Source: Luidia sarsii
Taxonomy: Eukaryota > Echinodermata > Asteroidea > Paxillosida > Luidiidae
Assembly (NCBI GenBank): GCA_949987565.1
Contig: OX465102.1
Span: forward strand, 16,860,006-16,924,005
Reading direction: 5' to 3'
DNA: 64,000 nt
Below the pieces are notes generated by a model, which worked only from the letters and a program-made list of their open reading frames with translations, made no database searches and was not told the DNA's origin. This document shows, piece by piece, positions 40,806 through 51,410 of this stretch. A program made the translations under genes and the position numbers. Each line of letters opens with the position of its first letter. Positions within the stretch are counted from its first letter, which is position 1.

Positions 40806-41171
40806 AGGCCCAATACAACATTGGGAAGATCGGAAAACATCGATGTCTACAGATTTCCTTCTAATTTACACAGTTTGTATAGATGGTCATGATAGAATCC
40901 TCATGTTGAAATCTTATGGTCTGAGATGCTGTACTTCCCAAGAAATCTTCACTCAAACATTGACAAATAGTTTATTACTTGCAAGTCATTTAAACTATTT
41001 CTTACACTACAGAATGGGGCAAAAATCGTGACATTTTTTTTTCATTTTTCTACTCTCTCAGATCACCATTTGAGCTAAAACCTTCGCAGGATTTCTTTTT
41101 TGGGGATGTTTAATGGTTTAACACACAAACTGTGGCAATCTTTTGATTTTTACCAATGTTGTATAGGGCCT
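40806..41171. mobile_element. TTAA-flanked MITE, complete copy
   Basis: It starts AGGCCCAATACAACATTGG and ends with CCAATGTTGTATAGGGCCT. TTAA is on both sides (40802-40805, 41172-41175). It is 366 bp with no coding frame. TTAA targets are typical of piggyBac-type transposition. A truncated relative lies at 23905-24048. Confidence 0.75.
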
Positions 41172-41179
41172 TTAACCTT

Positions 41180-42960
41180 CAATGCACTTCTAAATATAAT
41201 CTAAACGTGTAGTGGTAATGTACACCGCTGTCAGCAAGAGTCTTAAGGGGGCGTAATAGTCCTTTTGACAATAGGGGCGTTCACACTAGCACAAACAAAC
41301 ACAATTTTTTTTATTGTCATTCACAATGTGTGCATTCTGCAATGTGCCTCCGGTTAAGTCAAATTTCATGCTTGGACTCTTATGATTCACCTTTTGCTCA
41401 TTTTGCTGTGTGTTAACTTGCAGAAAATAACCAATTTTTTTAAAAACGCGATCCACTTTCCGATGATTTTCTGGGAATGGGAATGCACCTTACATGTATG
41501 TGCAAGCATGTACTGTAGCACAAGCACACAGGAACTGGTATGATATGTACACTGTCTGACAGTCTGAATTTAGTTATCACAGATCCATGTACATAAAGCA
41601 ACCTTCTGTCCCTGGACCATGAATTTGGTGAGAAGGCCAAGGGTCACTTTGACTTCCAGTAAAAGCGTAATCATCCGAGGCATTAATTTAAGGCCAGTTT
41701 GTTGCTACATGTAAATCCCCGGCCAGGCCAAACAAAAAGAGACTATATTCACCACCCCTCACCAAACTGTAAGGCTAGGGAACTGCGCAGACTACATGTA
41801 CACTGTACAGTAGTTACAGTGCACTACCCCAAACATGGAAGTGCATGTTTTGACATGACTCTCTGTGTATGTTTATTGACTTGGTTGACTGACCTCTTCT
41901 TGCTTTGTCTGTGGTCTCTATCACAGCACATCACACTGGGGTCAGTTAAACCCGTCTCTGATTCGTGCTTGTTCTTGGAACCTCCACATAGCCCCGGAGT
42001 TAGTGCTGTGGGAAATCCACTAGCTTATATATGCTGTTTGCTAGGGCTAAGCGAACTGTGAAAAGGTCTGTCTCCGTTTCCTGTGAATTTGCCCGGGGAT
42101 GGTTGTAGTATGAGAAGGCCAGAAGAGTTCATCGGTCGGATTTGCCGGTGCGCGGCCAACCGGAACCACCCAGGTGGCTGGGAGTAATCCCGGAGAGGCT
42201 GTGATGGATGAGGGAGGGAGAGAGGGCGGGAAGTAACAGATGACTAATGACGAACGAGCGGAGGTGCTGCGAAACGCTGCCAGCAAAAGACGACTCGTGG
42301 GAAGGGCTCTGTTATTGGAAAACACACGCCATGCCGCACCGGCGATGTCGCTAGTCACAGAGCAGGGGGAAGGGGGGGGGGCAATGTTGAGGATGGGAGA
42401 TTGATCAGCTGATGGCTCAGACAGGTCCCTGCCCTCCCTGGTCTCAGCCAATTGATCTCCATCTGGGCTGACACTCTTTGTTGCCTTAAGGGCCCAGTGA
42501 GAGACGGGTGGTGTGAGCTGCATCTACGGCCTGTCAGTAACCCATCGATAAAACGATCTCTTTGTGTTTCTCTCTCTTTTTTTTGGGGGGGGGGGTTCCC
42601 AGAACATGGTGTGCTTTGTAGTCCTTCTCTGGCAAGGAGCTATCTTTCTGCAGATATTTCTTCAGTGGCGTGGTGCTGTTTTCTTTTAGCTTCATAATTG
42701 AGCAGCATTCCGCCTATTGCACTGCTGCATGTACAGGCAAAGCTTGTAATGGAACCGGGTTTGACCAATCTCTACACAGTGCTCCCCGGTCATTGCCCTG
42801 GTGCCTCTCTTAAAAGTTCCAGTGTTCAATTTCTGTGTCTTTTTCTTTTTCTTTTCTGGCATATATTTTTTGTCAGCTCATGGAAGCGTTCCTCTCTTTC
42901 CGAGAGGGATAATCATTGACCCTTGTCAGAGGACAAGTCACACCAGGCAATTTACACAGG
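41180..42960. other. Intron 11, unique stretch
   Basis: GGGGCGTTCACACTAGCAC (41274) resembles one end of the GGGCCGTTCCCACTA MITEs, but no partner end is seen. Otherwise unique, with homopolymer runs (G at 42370 and 42584). Confidence 0.4.
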
Positions 42961-42984
42961 CAATCAGTTCTGGGCAATCAAAGA

Positions 42985-43142
42985 AAAGAAGACGAAGACG
43001 AAGAAGAAGAAGAAGAAGAAGAAGAAGAAGAAGAAGAAGAAGAAGATAAAGAAGAAGAAGAAGAAGAAGAAGAAGAAGACGATGAAGAAGAAGAAGACGA
43101 AGAAAAGGAAGAAGAAGAAGAAGACGAAGAAGAAGAAGACAT
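42985..43142. repeat. (GAA)n polypurine tract
   Basis: About 150 bp of AAGAAGAAG with GACGAA interruptions on the plus strand. A long all-purine GAA tract can form triplex DNA. The acidic frame through it is not spliced into the gene. Confidence 0.9.
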
Positions 43143-44060
43143 TCACCTTCCAGCTGTCTGATGCTTGGCTCAAGCAGTGGGCCCGTGGGTGAGGTGGCGG
43201 TGAGGGTCATTGCCTGCTAAAAACTGAGTCCGTTTGGACAGTTACCCTTGTCAATGACCCCCCCAAAAAAGTTACAAAATTTACATCGCCCTTTTCTGTC
43301 TGCCGGGTAGCACCACCAAGACAAAGCTGCTTTGACGGTCAGGTCCATTAAACGATTAAACCATCCATTCGGCTGACCACTGACCATACTGTAGTGGTCA
43401 ACGATGACCTGTCCTTCTCTCTGATCAGTGTTTCTGGGTAATATAAGGTGCACTCACACTCACAATTCCAATTGTAAAACGGGGGCGGGGGGATGCTGTT
43501 CACTTATTATGGGCAGAGGAATGACGCTGAACAACTCGGGTGTTGCGAAGTAAGCCAGTTAAGTGTAACCTGCTCGTGGCTCAGATCTGAAATCAAGCGA
43601 ATCCAATTTAGGCAGTTAGGTGAAGAAAAAAAACCCCTTGTGACGTCAGTCATCATACGTTTTTATTACTGGCATGCATCTGCAAGTCGATATGTTTTAC
43701 AGGCCCGTTGAGCAGGGATGGGTAGGGTGGTGAGTGATTCTATGTTTAGCTATGCATGGAAAACTTGTCAGATTCCTCTCACTTCTGGCCAGCTGTTTTT
43801 TTTAAGGACCCGAGCTGAACACCTGTCCCACTGCCAGTGATGGCCTTGTAAAATGAAAAGCGGGTGGGAACCTACTATAGCGAAGAGTGATAATGGTCAT
43901 CATTTATTAGTTTACGGTCATCGGTGATGGCGATGACAGATGTTCCAGTGTGGGCTGGCTGGGGCCAAAATCCTGGCCAAGTTTTGAAAAGTTCACCCCC
44001 CGCCCCCCCCTATGAAGTCATGATGCAGACCTGTCCAGCAGTTTGCAAAACAACTGTGAG
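43143..44060. other. Intron 11, unique stretch
   Basis: No repeats in common with the rest of the window and no exon. C-runs near 43257 and 43998. Confidence 0.35.
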
Positions 44061-44069
44061 AAAGGATAA

Positions 44070-44340
44070 ATAGGTTTGCGGTGACAACATGTAAATTCTC
44101 TTTTGTGAGAATGTGTGGTTCTGAAATGAACCGGGGGAACAGTGTACTCTGTTCGTCTTCAAGAGACTGCTGGATTCTAACTGGGAGTGGGGCTTATCTA
44201 GTGTAGACTGGAGAGGGGTCCTGGTGAGGGGGATTAGCTCAGTGAAGGGTGAAGGCGGGAACTGTGAGGTGGGAACAAGGGATGCTGCACTGGATCCTAA
44301 TTGTGGGTATGTGCTCACTCAGGCGTGTCATATGTAGTGG
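44070..44340. repeat. Repeat C arm, core deleted
   Basis: GGTTTGCGGTGACAACATGT, TTCTCTTTTGTGAGAATGTG, TTCTGAAATGAACCGGGGGA then directly ACAGTGTACTCTGTTCGTCT and TTCTAACTGGGAGTGGGGCT. The CTCGACGTTT segment that carries the GAAAC-GTC part of the core is deleted. Confidence 0.7.
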
Positions 44341-44405
44341 ACTGCTGGGGGAGGGGGGGTTGAACAACTGTGAGAAACCATTCATGCATTTGGGCATTGG
44401 CAGTA

Positions 44406-44858
44406 GGGCCGTTCCCACTACGAAAATAATCGCCATTTGAATCGCAATTCGAAAACCTTTTTTTTTTGGTCGTGTTCACACAGGCCAAATAACCACGTCG
44501 CAAATAAACGCGAACAGATTGCGATTAGCATGTGGTCGCGCTGCGCAAGCGGGAATGGCGGGACTCACTGACGAACGTGAACAAACCCTGTGCTGCACTT
44601 CCTGGCAGTAAGCTGCTGGCAGGAAATGTCATGCTTGCGCAATGCATCGTGGGCTTATAAATACCCGGTGCGATTTGAGCGGAGCGTTCCGACACACATG
44701 CTGTCGCAAATTAACGCGATTATTTGAAAAAGTCTGACTCTTAGCGGAGTCCGAATCGCGATTGAAATCCCACTAATAATCGCGTTTATTGTGTCCCCAC
44801 ACGCGATTCAAATCGTGATCCAAATCATCACATTTATTTGGTGTAGTGGGAACGGTCC
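44406..44858. mobile_element. TA-flanked MITE (GGGCCGTTCCCACTA family), copy 2
   Basis: It starts GGGCCGTTCCCACTACGAAA, ends TAGTGGGAACGGTCC, and is flanked by TA (44404-05, 44859-60). It is 61 bp longer than copy 1 and keeps GGGCTTATAAATACCCGGTG and extra ATCGCGATT palindromes, so it is closer to full length. Confidence 0.8.
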
Positions 44859-45134
44859 TAATGACTTAAAACCATTGGGGCTGTGTGGCCCAAACTATGC
44901 ATTAGAAAGGGAGAATTACTGTAAAGTTCTAACAAAACTTGATCCTCTTAAGTACAGTAAGTAACCTCCAACACTACTGTGTTTAGGGAAACCAATACTT
45001 TTTGAATCTGTCCAATTTGAAACCTTTTATTTCTTTTATTTCATTTCAGAATAAGAATTAAGAAAAATTTTTTGAATCACTGTGAAACTCATTAAGTTGG
45101 GTTGGAAAATCTCATTGACGACTTAAAGTGCTGT

Positions 45135-45540
45135 ACAAGAATGTTGCAAACTGCTTACTGACTAAAATTACCAAAATGCAAATCTCAAAATGTAGTGGGC
45201 CTGACGTTTCGATTCTATCAGGACCTTTCTCAAAGGCAGAGTGACATGGACAAAACAGATACATGTACATGAAGGAAGGGGGAAGAGAGTGAATAGGATA
45301 CTAGGATACGGATGAGAAACAAAGGACAAAGAGGAAAGCTGGTAGGGTGAGATCAAAGAGAAGGGCAAGGAGTAGGGTAGGGATTAGTGAGAAGAGGGGG
45401 AAAGATCAAAGAGAAGGGCAAGGAGTAGGGTAGGGATTAGTGAGAAGAGGGGGAAAGATCAAAGAGAAGGGCAAGGAGTAGGGTAGGGATTAGTGAGAAG
45501 AGGGGGGAAAGATCATACAGTGTAGAGAGAAGTGTGAAGG
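45135..45540 (-). repeat. Repeat A arm forming the 3' region of a Penelope-like element
   Basis: The complete outer end (ATGTTGCAAACTGCTTACTG, ACTAAAATTACCAAAATGCA), the core block GGGCCTGACGTTTCGATTCT and three purine-rich units GGAGTAGGGTAGGGATTAGT. It ends about 50 bp before the PLE C-terminal coding remnant on the same strand, so repeat A is most simply the 3' untranslated/terminal repeat of that PLE. Confidence 0.7.
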
Positions 45541-45589
45541 AGTGAACACAAAAGAAGGATTATCAGAAAGCACACATGGTGTTAGTCAT

Positions 45590-45870
45590 TACCCTCCTGG
45601 ATGTTGAGACCATGTGGTTGAATAGTCCGAAGTCGCTTCATCCACATTTTCTCACGGGTAAGACGGACAGCATTACTATGGTGACCAAAGGGATTCTATG
45701 CCCAGTACACTCATATCTGATATCGAATGATCAGGGAGATTGAAGTGATACCTACTGTATGCCCAGTACACTCATATCTGATATCGAATGAGCAGGGAGA
45801 TTGAAGTGATACCTATGCCCAGTACACTCATATATATCTGATATTGAATGATCATGGACAACTTTCTTGC
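45590..45870 (-). pseudogene. Penelope-like endonuclease C-terminal fragment, partly triplicated
   Basis: On the minus strand the block DHSISDMSVLGIES is read, repeated about three times (DNA blocks ATGCCCAGTACACTCATATC at 45698, 45759 and 45815). After a stop and frameshift, RLTREKMWMKRLRTIQPHG then LNIQEG follow. These are the late GIY-YIG region and the usual C-terminus of PLE proteins. The reading frame is broken by the repeats and by stops, so it is dead. Confidence 0.75.
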
Positions 45871-46390
45871 TAATGAATAATACTGTAACCTTGGCAATTT
45901 GCAATGATGCTATTGCAGTACCAGATCAGCAATGTTAGGCCAGTGTCCTTGCCAACCATAATTTTGTCTGTCAGTCATCTGCACAGCCCCAACTCAATAA
46001 TACCTACTGAGAGTTTCATCGTCTGTGTAATTTCCTCGTGTTGCCTTCATGACAAATTGTTGTTCGATTGAGACATGGCTCTCATTGTCAGGGACTTTTG
46101 CAAGGCGTGCCAACAGAGGTACAGTATGTGATGGGGTTGTTTAGACACGGTAGACAAGGCAACATTAGATGTTGTGCCTAATTTACAGTGTCCACTTGTC
46201 ATTTGATCATTCAGATTTTCAGGCAACCACTGCGTCTTCTTCGGAATCCCCAAAGAGTCAAGCATTTCATTCGGTCTCTTCATTCGTGTGTCACATTCAT
46301 AGCTGGCCTAATATTTTGTAGGTCATCAAACATGGTATTTTGAAGATTCAGCTGGCATCGGAGCCATTTTTCAGAAAATCTTCCAATTTT
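45871..46390. other. Intron 11, unique stretch
   Basis: Nothing recognisable apart from AT-rich sequence. Confidence 0.35.
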
Positions 46391-46565
46391 TTTTTAGGAA
46401 CTGACGTTTCCTATCCTGGCAGGACCTTTCTCAAAGGCAGAGGGAGACCTTTGACAAAGGTCCTGCTGGGTTTGAAACACCAGGCCCTACTACATGTACT
46501 GTAATTTTGGATGTTTGCATTTTGGTCATTTCAGTTAGTAAGCAGTTATTAGCAACATAAGTAGA
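46390..46565. repeat. Repeat A, collapsed palindrome
   Basis: AACTGACGTTTCCTATCCTG, GCAGGACCTTTCTCAAAGGC then AAAGGTCCTGCTGGGTTTGA and AACACCAGGCCC, then the outer end TTTGCATTTTGGTCATTTCA and AGCAGTTATTAGCAACA. Two cores face each other with only a short spacer. Confidence 0.7.
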
Positions 46566-46574
46566 AAGGGTGAT

Positions 46575-46862
46575 CAAAGTCACGCGATGTGTCGTTGCTG
46601 GTGGCGACGCTTCGGTTGCTAACTGCTAACCTTCATCAGGCAACTGAAGAATGTGCGCTGCGGCATCCGTTTATATCCGCTTCGCCGGTTTGCGGACGTC
46701 GTAGTAGTGATCGTGCGGTTTGGCACGCCGTTCTGGCGTCCAATAGCGGCCCTGTCCATGGTGGGACGGTGGTCGTGGCGTCTGATGGTTAGCAACATCT
46801 TGGTATATTACTCTGGATTAAAAATTAAATTGTAAGAGATTGAATGGCAGATAAACATCCGA
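46575..46862 (-). repeat. Repeat E, hammerhead-bearing relative of repeat A
   Basis: It has a different core region (see the motif at 46600-46660) and GC-rich interior (ATCCGCTTCGCCGGTTTGCG). It ends in TTAGCAACATCTTGGTATAT and ACTCTGGATTAAAAATTAAA, the same extended outer end as the repeat A copy at 26.0 kb. It therefore links the two families. Confidence 0.6.
46598..46660 (-). ncRNA. Hammerhead ribozyme-like motif (repeat E)
   Basis: On the minus strand CTGATGA (46633-46639) is intact, followed by A and a stem GGTT/AACC with a ten-base loop. Then GAAGC and GTC (46606-46613). The flanking GTTGC and GCAAC can pair as part of stem I with a bulge. The GAAA box reads GAAG, so the A15.1 pair is changed. 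Confidence 0.45.
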
Positions 46863-47391
46863 ACACGGTTACCCATCGTCAGTCTAGTTACATTGGACTC
46901 AAAGGCTTTGTCTGATACATGTAGATACTGTACATGTACACATATGTTTATGATGCTCCCTACATACATACGTGCACATAATGGTCCCAGGTTAATAGAT
47001 TCACATTGCACGTCTTTATCTTTATCTGTTTTTTTTTTGCATATGACTTCAGAGAATATTAGTTGTGACTAACTTTCAAAGCACTCTTTTCTGTGACGTG
47101 GGTGGATTTGCCAGTGAAGCTGCCAACAATTTGTTTTCAATACGGTAGACGATTCTCTCATTTTTTTTCTTTCTAATGCTGACCACTGTGACAGCTGCGA
47201 GAGACATGTGCTGCCCTCTGCAATGGATTGGCATGCGTGTGCGTATCCCCCTGCGTCTTAAAATTTCCGACTCAGTGACCCTGTGAACTGGACCGGAGAG
47301 GGTGGGACAGGACTGGACCGTGATCTAGTTTCCTTCCCATCCTGGTGGATTGCCTGTATGCTCAGACACCCTTTTACATGTCCAGGCCCCA

Positions 47392-47650
47392 ATTTCATAG
47401 AGCAGCTTAGGCGTGAGAATCTGCTAAGCGTGAAAAGTTGACCCCGGATAAATGGGTTCACAGAACTCATTAGTCATCACGATGTGACAGTGTGAAGTCC
47501 GTTGCTTTTAACTTGCTCCCCAGTCTCCACTGTTCTTTACTTAGCATGGAACAAAAATGAAGTTTGGGTTGGCAAAGTGATCTTGTGATTGATGACAATT
47601 TGTGCTTTAAAAGCAAATGTCGGTGCTTTTATAAGCATCTGTATGAATGT
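47392..47650. mobile_element. MITE (AATTTCATAGAGCCGCTTAAG family), copy 2
   Basis: CCCCAATTTCATAGAGCAGC at the left, CTGCTAAGCG, and TTCTTTACTTAGCATGGAAC inside. The right end is eroded (TGCTTTTATAAGCA). Confidence 0.55.
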
Positions 47651-47659
47651 TGTTTCCAG

Positions 47660-48765
47660 CACTTGCCCTTTACTTATTTTCCCCTTTGGATGACCAACCA
47701 GGTCTCCATAGCCAATTCCCGGGTGGTCAAATGGATGCATTGAAATCTACAATACTGTGTACATCTTTGAAATTTGTTAGTGCTATAATAGTGCAGGTTA
47801 CAGTCTACATTCTACACATTCGGTTGGCTGTCAGGGAAAAGGAGACCCCATGCCATTTGGATTAGTGATACCATCAGGACAAGGTTTTTATGCCCAGCTG
47901 TGATTTCAACCCTGTTTTTCTGCCCTGTTTTGAAAACAACTTGCTCCGTGTGGATTGAACAAGCCTACAGTACACGGTGCGTTTATAAAGTGAGTTCAAG
48001 TCAGAAACTAAAGGTGCTCAAATGGGGGTGGTGTACACAGTACATGCACTTCAGTGCATGCACCGTAGCAAGGATCTGAGGCTGCAAATTGGAAAGATGT
48101 GCAGTCTAAACTAATCAAGCCCACATGTCCTGTGATCATTGATTGGCCCAGGGTATGAACACGTTTCTGCTGCACTGTCAATTCCAGTCGTGGGGGGGAT
48201 TTGTCTTGAGCATGGCGCGTGAGAGCGGTGAAGGCGGGCACACGTGGAAAGGTTTGCCCGACTAACCTGAAGGAGCCCGGAGAAAAGGCAGTTCCCCTCT
48301 TCTCAAATTGGGGGGTTTCCACAGCAGCTTAATTGCAGAGTGGTCCGCAGATGTCCGGAGTAATCCCTCTTTTTGAGGGGGTGGGGGGAGACGAGCAGAG
48401 GGAGATAGATAGCCACTGGTTCTGACAGTCTTGAATGTTTCCTGTCCGAATGTTGAACGGCAGATTGGAATCACTCATGCTTGCACTGACTCCAGTACGG
48501 TTTGGATAGATTGTGGCCCTCCTAAAAAAAAATCACACACCTGAAAACACAGTTTCTGGCTTCTAGAAATCTATCCTTCAACCAAAGGCTGAAAATACAT
48601 TCTGTGTTCAATGGAGTTGAAGTATCATTTTCTCATTCAGAGGCAGGAGCCAGTTGACTGTCCGTTTTCCACCCGCTGCTTCGTGGGAGTGAGACAGGGG
48701 TAGGCAAATTCATGTCTCAAAGACACTCCAGCTGATTCACGGCAATGGGGGAGGGGTGTAGTACA
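47660..48765. other. Intron 11, unique stretch
   Basis: No repeat or exon recognised. One G-rich segment near 48379-48388. Confidence 0.35.
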
Positions 48766-48770
48766 GTGTA

Positions 48771-49012
48771 GGGCCCAATTTCATAGAGCCGCTTAAGCGT
48801 GAAAATCTGCTCAGCAGAAAAGGTCTTCCTCGTATAAGCAGGATTTCAAACTGTACTGCGATGTGATGTCCATTGCTTTTGACTTGTTTTCCACTCTTCT
48901 TTACTTAGCATGAAACAAAAGGTAAGTTTGGGTAGGCAATGGGATTCTGTGGCTCATGAGTTTTTGCGCTTAAGCACATTTTGACACTTAAGCGGCTCTG
49001 TGAAATTGGCCC
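48771..49012. mobile_element. TA-flanked MITE (AATTTCATAGAGCCGCTTAAG family), copy 3
   Basis: It starts GGGCCCAATTTCATAGAGCC and ends GGCTCTGTGAAATTGGCC. TA is on both sides (48769-70, 49013-14). It is 242 bp, and the ends pair over about 28 bp. Interior CTTCTTTACTTAGCATGAAA is shared with copies 1 and 2. Confidence 0.8.
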
Positions 49013-49069
49013 TAGGTCTCAGCCCTCAGATGCTGCTCTATCTCTCAGATTATGGACGCAATATGATTC

Positions 49070-49330
49070 TCACAGGTAGCTTGGGCGGGATTTGAACCCG
49101 CGACTCCTGCCTTCTAGTGCAGACGTCTTCACCACTTGAACACCGAGCTGGTCGAAGTTGTGTGTTGCATAGATTTGAATCTGTAATATTGGTGGTACCG
49201 CGTTCAGTCCTAGGATATATGGGATGATTTTTTTGCATCAGTGAGAATGTACCCTGGTACATGTACATGTAAGTCAATGAGGATTTGCCCTAGGCTACTC
49301 GATATACATTGTATAATTAGCACTGAATAA
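49070..49330 (-). mobile_element. SINE family 2 copy
   Basis: On the minus strand GACCAGCTCGGTGTTCAAGT (A-box position) and GGTTCAAATCCCGCCC (B box) frame GCAGGAGTCGCG. Next to it on the plus side, TGCCCTAGGCTACTCGATAT and GCCCGATTACCTGCACTG match the copy at 56.96 kb (TGGCCTACGGTACTCGATGT, GCCTGATTGCCTG). Confidence 0.55.
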
Positions 49331-49600
49331 CCTTTGCTGTGCCCGATTACCTGCACTGTGTGCCCATCAGTGCTTTGCATGATTGCCTTTCATTTGCCTA
49401 TAAAATATCGTAATGTCCAGTGCTCACTGTACATAGTGTGGCACAAGGAGCACTGGTTATTTCCTTCAGAGAGTTGGTGTATGTTTCACTGACCTGAGGC
49501 CCTTAAGTTTAGGAGTTTTTGATAAAAGAAGACACAATATGGATGCAGTTCTGGGACCAATTTCATGGACCTTCTTAACCACTTCGCACCAGGTTTTTTT

Positions 49601-49664
49601 TTCTCAGATTTGCATTTTGGTTATTTTAGTCAGTAAGGAGTTTGCAACATTTTTGTATATCACC
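49601..49664 (+). repeat. Repeat A outer end only
   Basis: CTCAGATTTGCATTTTGGTT, TTTTAGTCAGTAAGGAGTTT and GCAACATTTTTGTATATCAC. The inner core is missing. Confidence 0.7.
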
Positions 49665-49825
49665 ATTTTCAAATCTCACTAAAACAATCAGAACAATATA
49701 TTTCTGTGAAATAAATCGATAAGGGTATACTATGGGTACAAGAGAGTAAAAGCTGGCACAATTCGGACGTCGTTGTGGCTTTCAAAAAAGGGACCATTAT
49801 GCGTTGTCAATGGACTGTAACGGAC

Positions 49826-49828
<3 letters not shown>

Positions 49829-49861
<33 letters not shown>

Positions 49862-49862
49862 A
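49829..49862. repeat. (TG)n microsatellite
   Basis: About fifteen TG dinucleotides with one GC variant, 270 bp before exon 12. A similar (GT)10 lies at 21088-21110 and an (AC)7 at 39557-39572. Confidence 0.85.
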
Positions 49863-50136
49863 CGGTGCTGTCAATCCCTGACTCCAGCCTCCACTCCAAG
49901 GCAGTCAAATCTTCGAGTTGGTCGACCACAACCGAGCGTACAGATTACGGTAAAGAATGTGGGGGGAATTCCAATGCCAGACCGAGCTCCGGATTCGGAG
50001 GTCCCGGCGCGAAGTGGTTAAAGGTTGATGTTGAAACTTTATCAGATCGCCATCATCTCCAGTAAGTCTTTGCTTACCTTATCAACAACCTCGTGCCCCA
50101 GACTCTCAATGTGTCCATTTATACTTTTCTCATCAG

Positions 50137-50301
50137 CAGAAGCGCTAAACACAACACTGCCAGACAGAGTTAGTCAAGATGGATACGGAGAGGTCAAGAG
50201 ACCGGTCCAAGACCAAGCAGAGGCGGCGATTCAGGAGAAGGGGAAGGCAGAGGAAGACAAGGAAGATGGAGCCAAGGATGACACAGTTGCCCCTGATGAC
50301 C

Positions 50302-50332
<31 letters not shown>

Positions 50333-50448
50333 AGAGGATGAAAGAGTGGCCAGCGACTTGGAGGACGGAGGTGAAGACCTCCAGCGACAGATCAGCATTG
50401 GGGACGAGGTCCTGGCCCAGTCTCCTGAGGATGGCTGGTTCTATAGGG
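50137..50448 (+). CDS. Exon 12: acidic segment and Tudor-like module 2A start
   Basis: The acceptor is CATCAG|CAG, a tandem NAG-NAG site. The use of either AG keeps frame and adds or drops one residue (Ala-676 then Glu, or Glu alone). Residues 676-780 start AEALNTTLPDRVSQDGYGEV, go through an 11-Glu run encoded by GAG/GAA repeats near 50302-50335, and end IGDEVLAQSPEDGWFYR with the Gly-780 codon split (G|GA) at GTAAGT. The GDEVLA...DGWFYR block opens the second Tudor-like pair. The intron lies at the same point and phase as after exon 4. Confidence 0.87.
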
Positions 50449-51255
50449 GTAAGTGGCTCTTCCCGGCTTCCACAGAATCCATTACCACATCCGGCCCTGA
50501 CCGGCATTGGCTACGGCTTCCTAAGATCGGACACAAACCTGTGGATGGGTAGCGAACATGATATCCCCGTCCTCCTTACGTTTAGTGGATACATGTAGCA
50601 AGTAGCGTATGGCATCATAATTGATGGGACTGTTTGCCTGTTGGCTCAAGTGATTACTTTCACATTCTTAGCTCCCGTCATCTTGTCTTGAATTGTATAT
50701 GTTCTATCTTGTCCGGTGTAATGATGACAAATAAAATAATGATGATAATAATCGTTGCACTAACTGCATCTGTTTGCTTGTGAATCCTCTCTACTGTCTG
50801 TAAACAGTCCCATCAAACTGATGGTGCGGTACGGTATCTTGCGACAGCCATTAACGCTCCCCCTTCTAGTATTTCACTTGAACTGACAGCTGATCAAAAT
50901 GGTCCTGGCATATCACTGAGCCCCGAATCATACCGCCTCCCCCATCTAAGTGCCAGTCGGCCCTGTTGCCGTGGGCAACATTTGCACTAACTGCTTAGTG
51001 ATATCGTACACGTAGTTCATACTAATTATAATAAGGAAGACTAGAAATGCACGTCATTCTATCCTACTAATTAACATGTTTCATGGCTGAAGACATCTCC
51101 ACAAAGTTTCCAAATTTCATGAGCCAGTAAACTGGTGAAGTTAGATGCCCCTCTTTCTAATACAGAAATAAGACCTACATGTACCAGTAGCTGTTTGTAC
51201 TGTACATTGCCCATCTGGAATGTCCAGAAACAAATATCATAGCATTTACGTGTCT
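50449..51255. other. Intron 12, proximal part
   Basis: No repeat or exon recognised. Confidence 0.35.
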
Positions 51256-51261
51256 AAAAAT

Positions 51262-51410
51262 TGAGTTGGCCTGACGTTTCGATCCTAGCAGGACCAGACT
51301 CTGCCTTTGAGAAAGGTCCTGCTAGGATTGAAACGTCAGGCCCACTAAGTTTTGAGATTTGCATTTTGGTAATTTTAGTCCGTAAGCAGTTTGCAACATT
51401 TTTGAATATC
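51262..51410. repeat. Repeat A, tip-to-tip palindrome
   Basis: TTGGCCTGACGTTTCGATCC, TAGCAGGACC joins directly to AGACTCTGCCTTTGAGAAAG, GTCCTGCTAGGATTGAAACG, then the full outer end to GTTTGCAACATTTTTGAATA. One arm lacks everything outside the core. It is the shortest form of the foldback. Confidence 0.8.

Noticed and set aside
42916..43161. Acidic/basic frames over the GAA tract
   Set aside because: Microsatellite translation. It does not join the gene's exons in phase and lacks splice borders.
49070..49150. A tRNA gene with GGTTCAAATCCC
   Set aside because: A second, diverged copy with the same flanks lies at 57.1 kb and the cloverleaf is incomplete. SINE family 2 is the better call.
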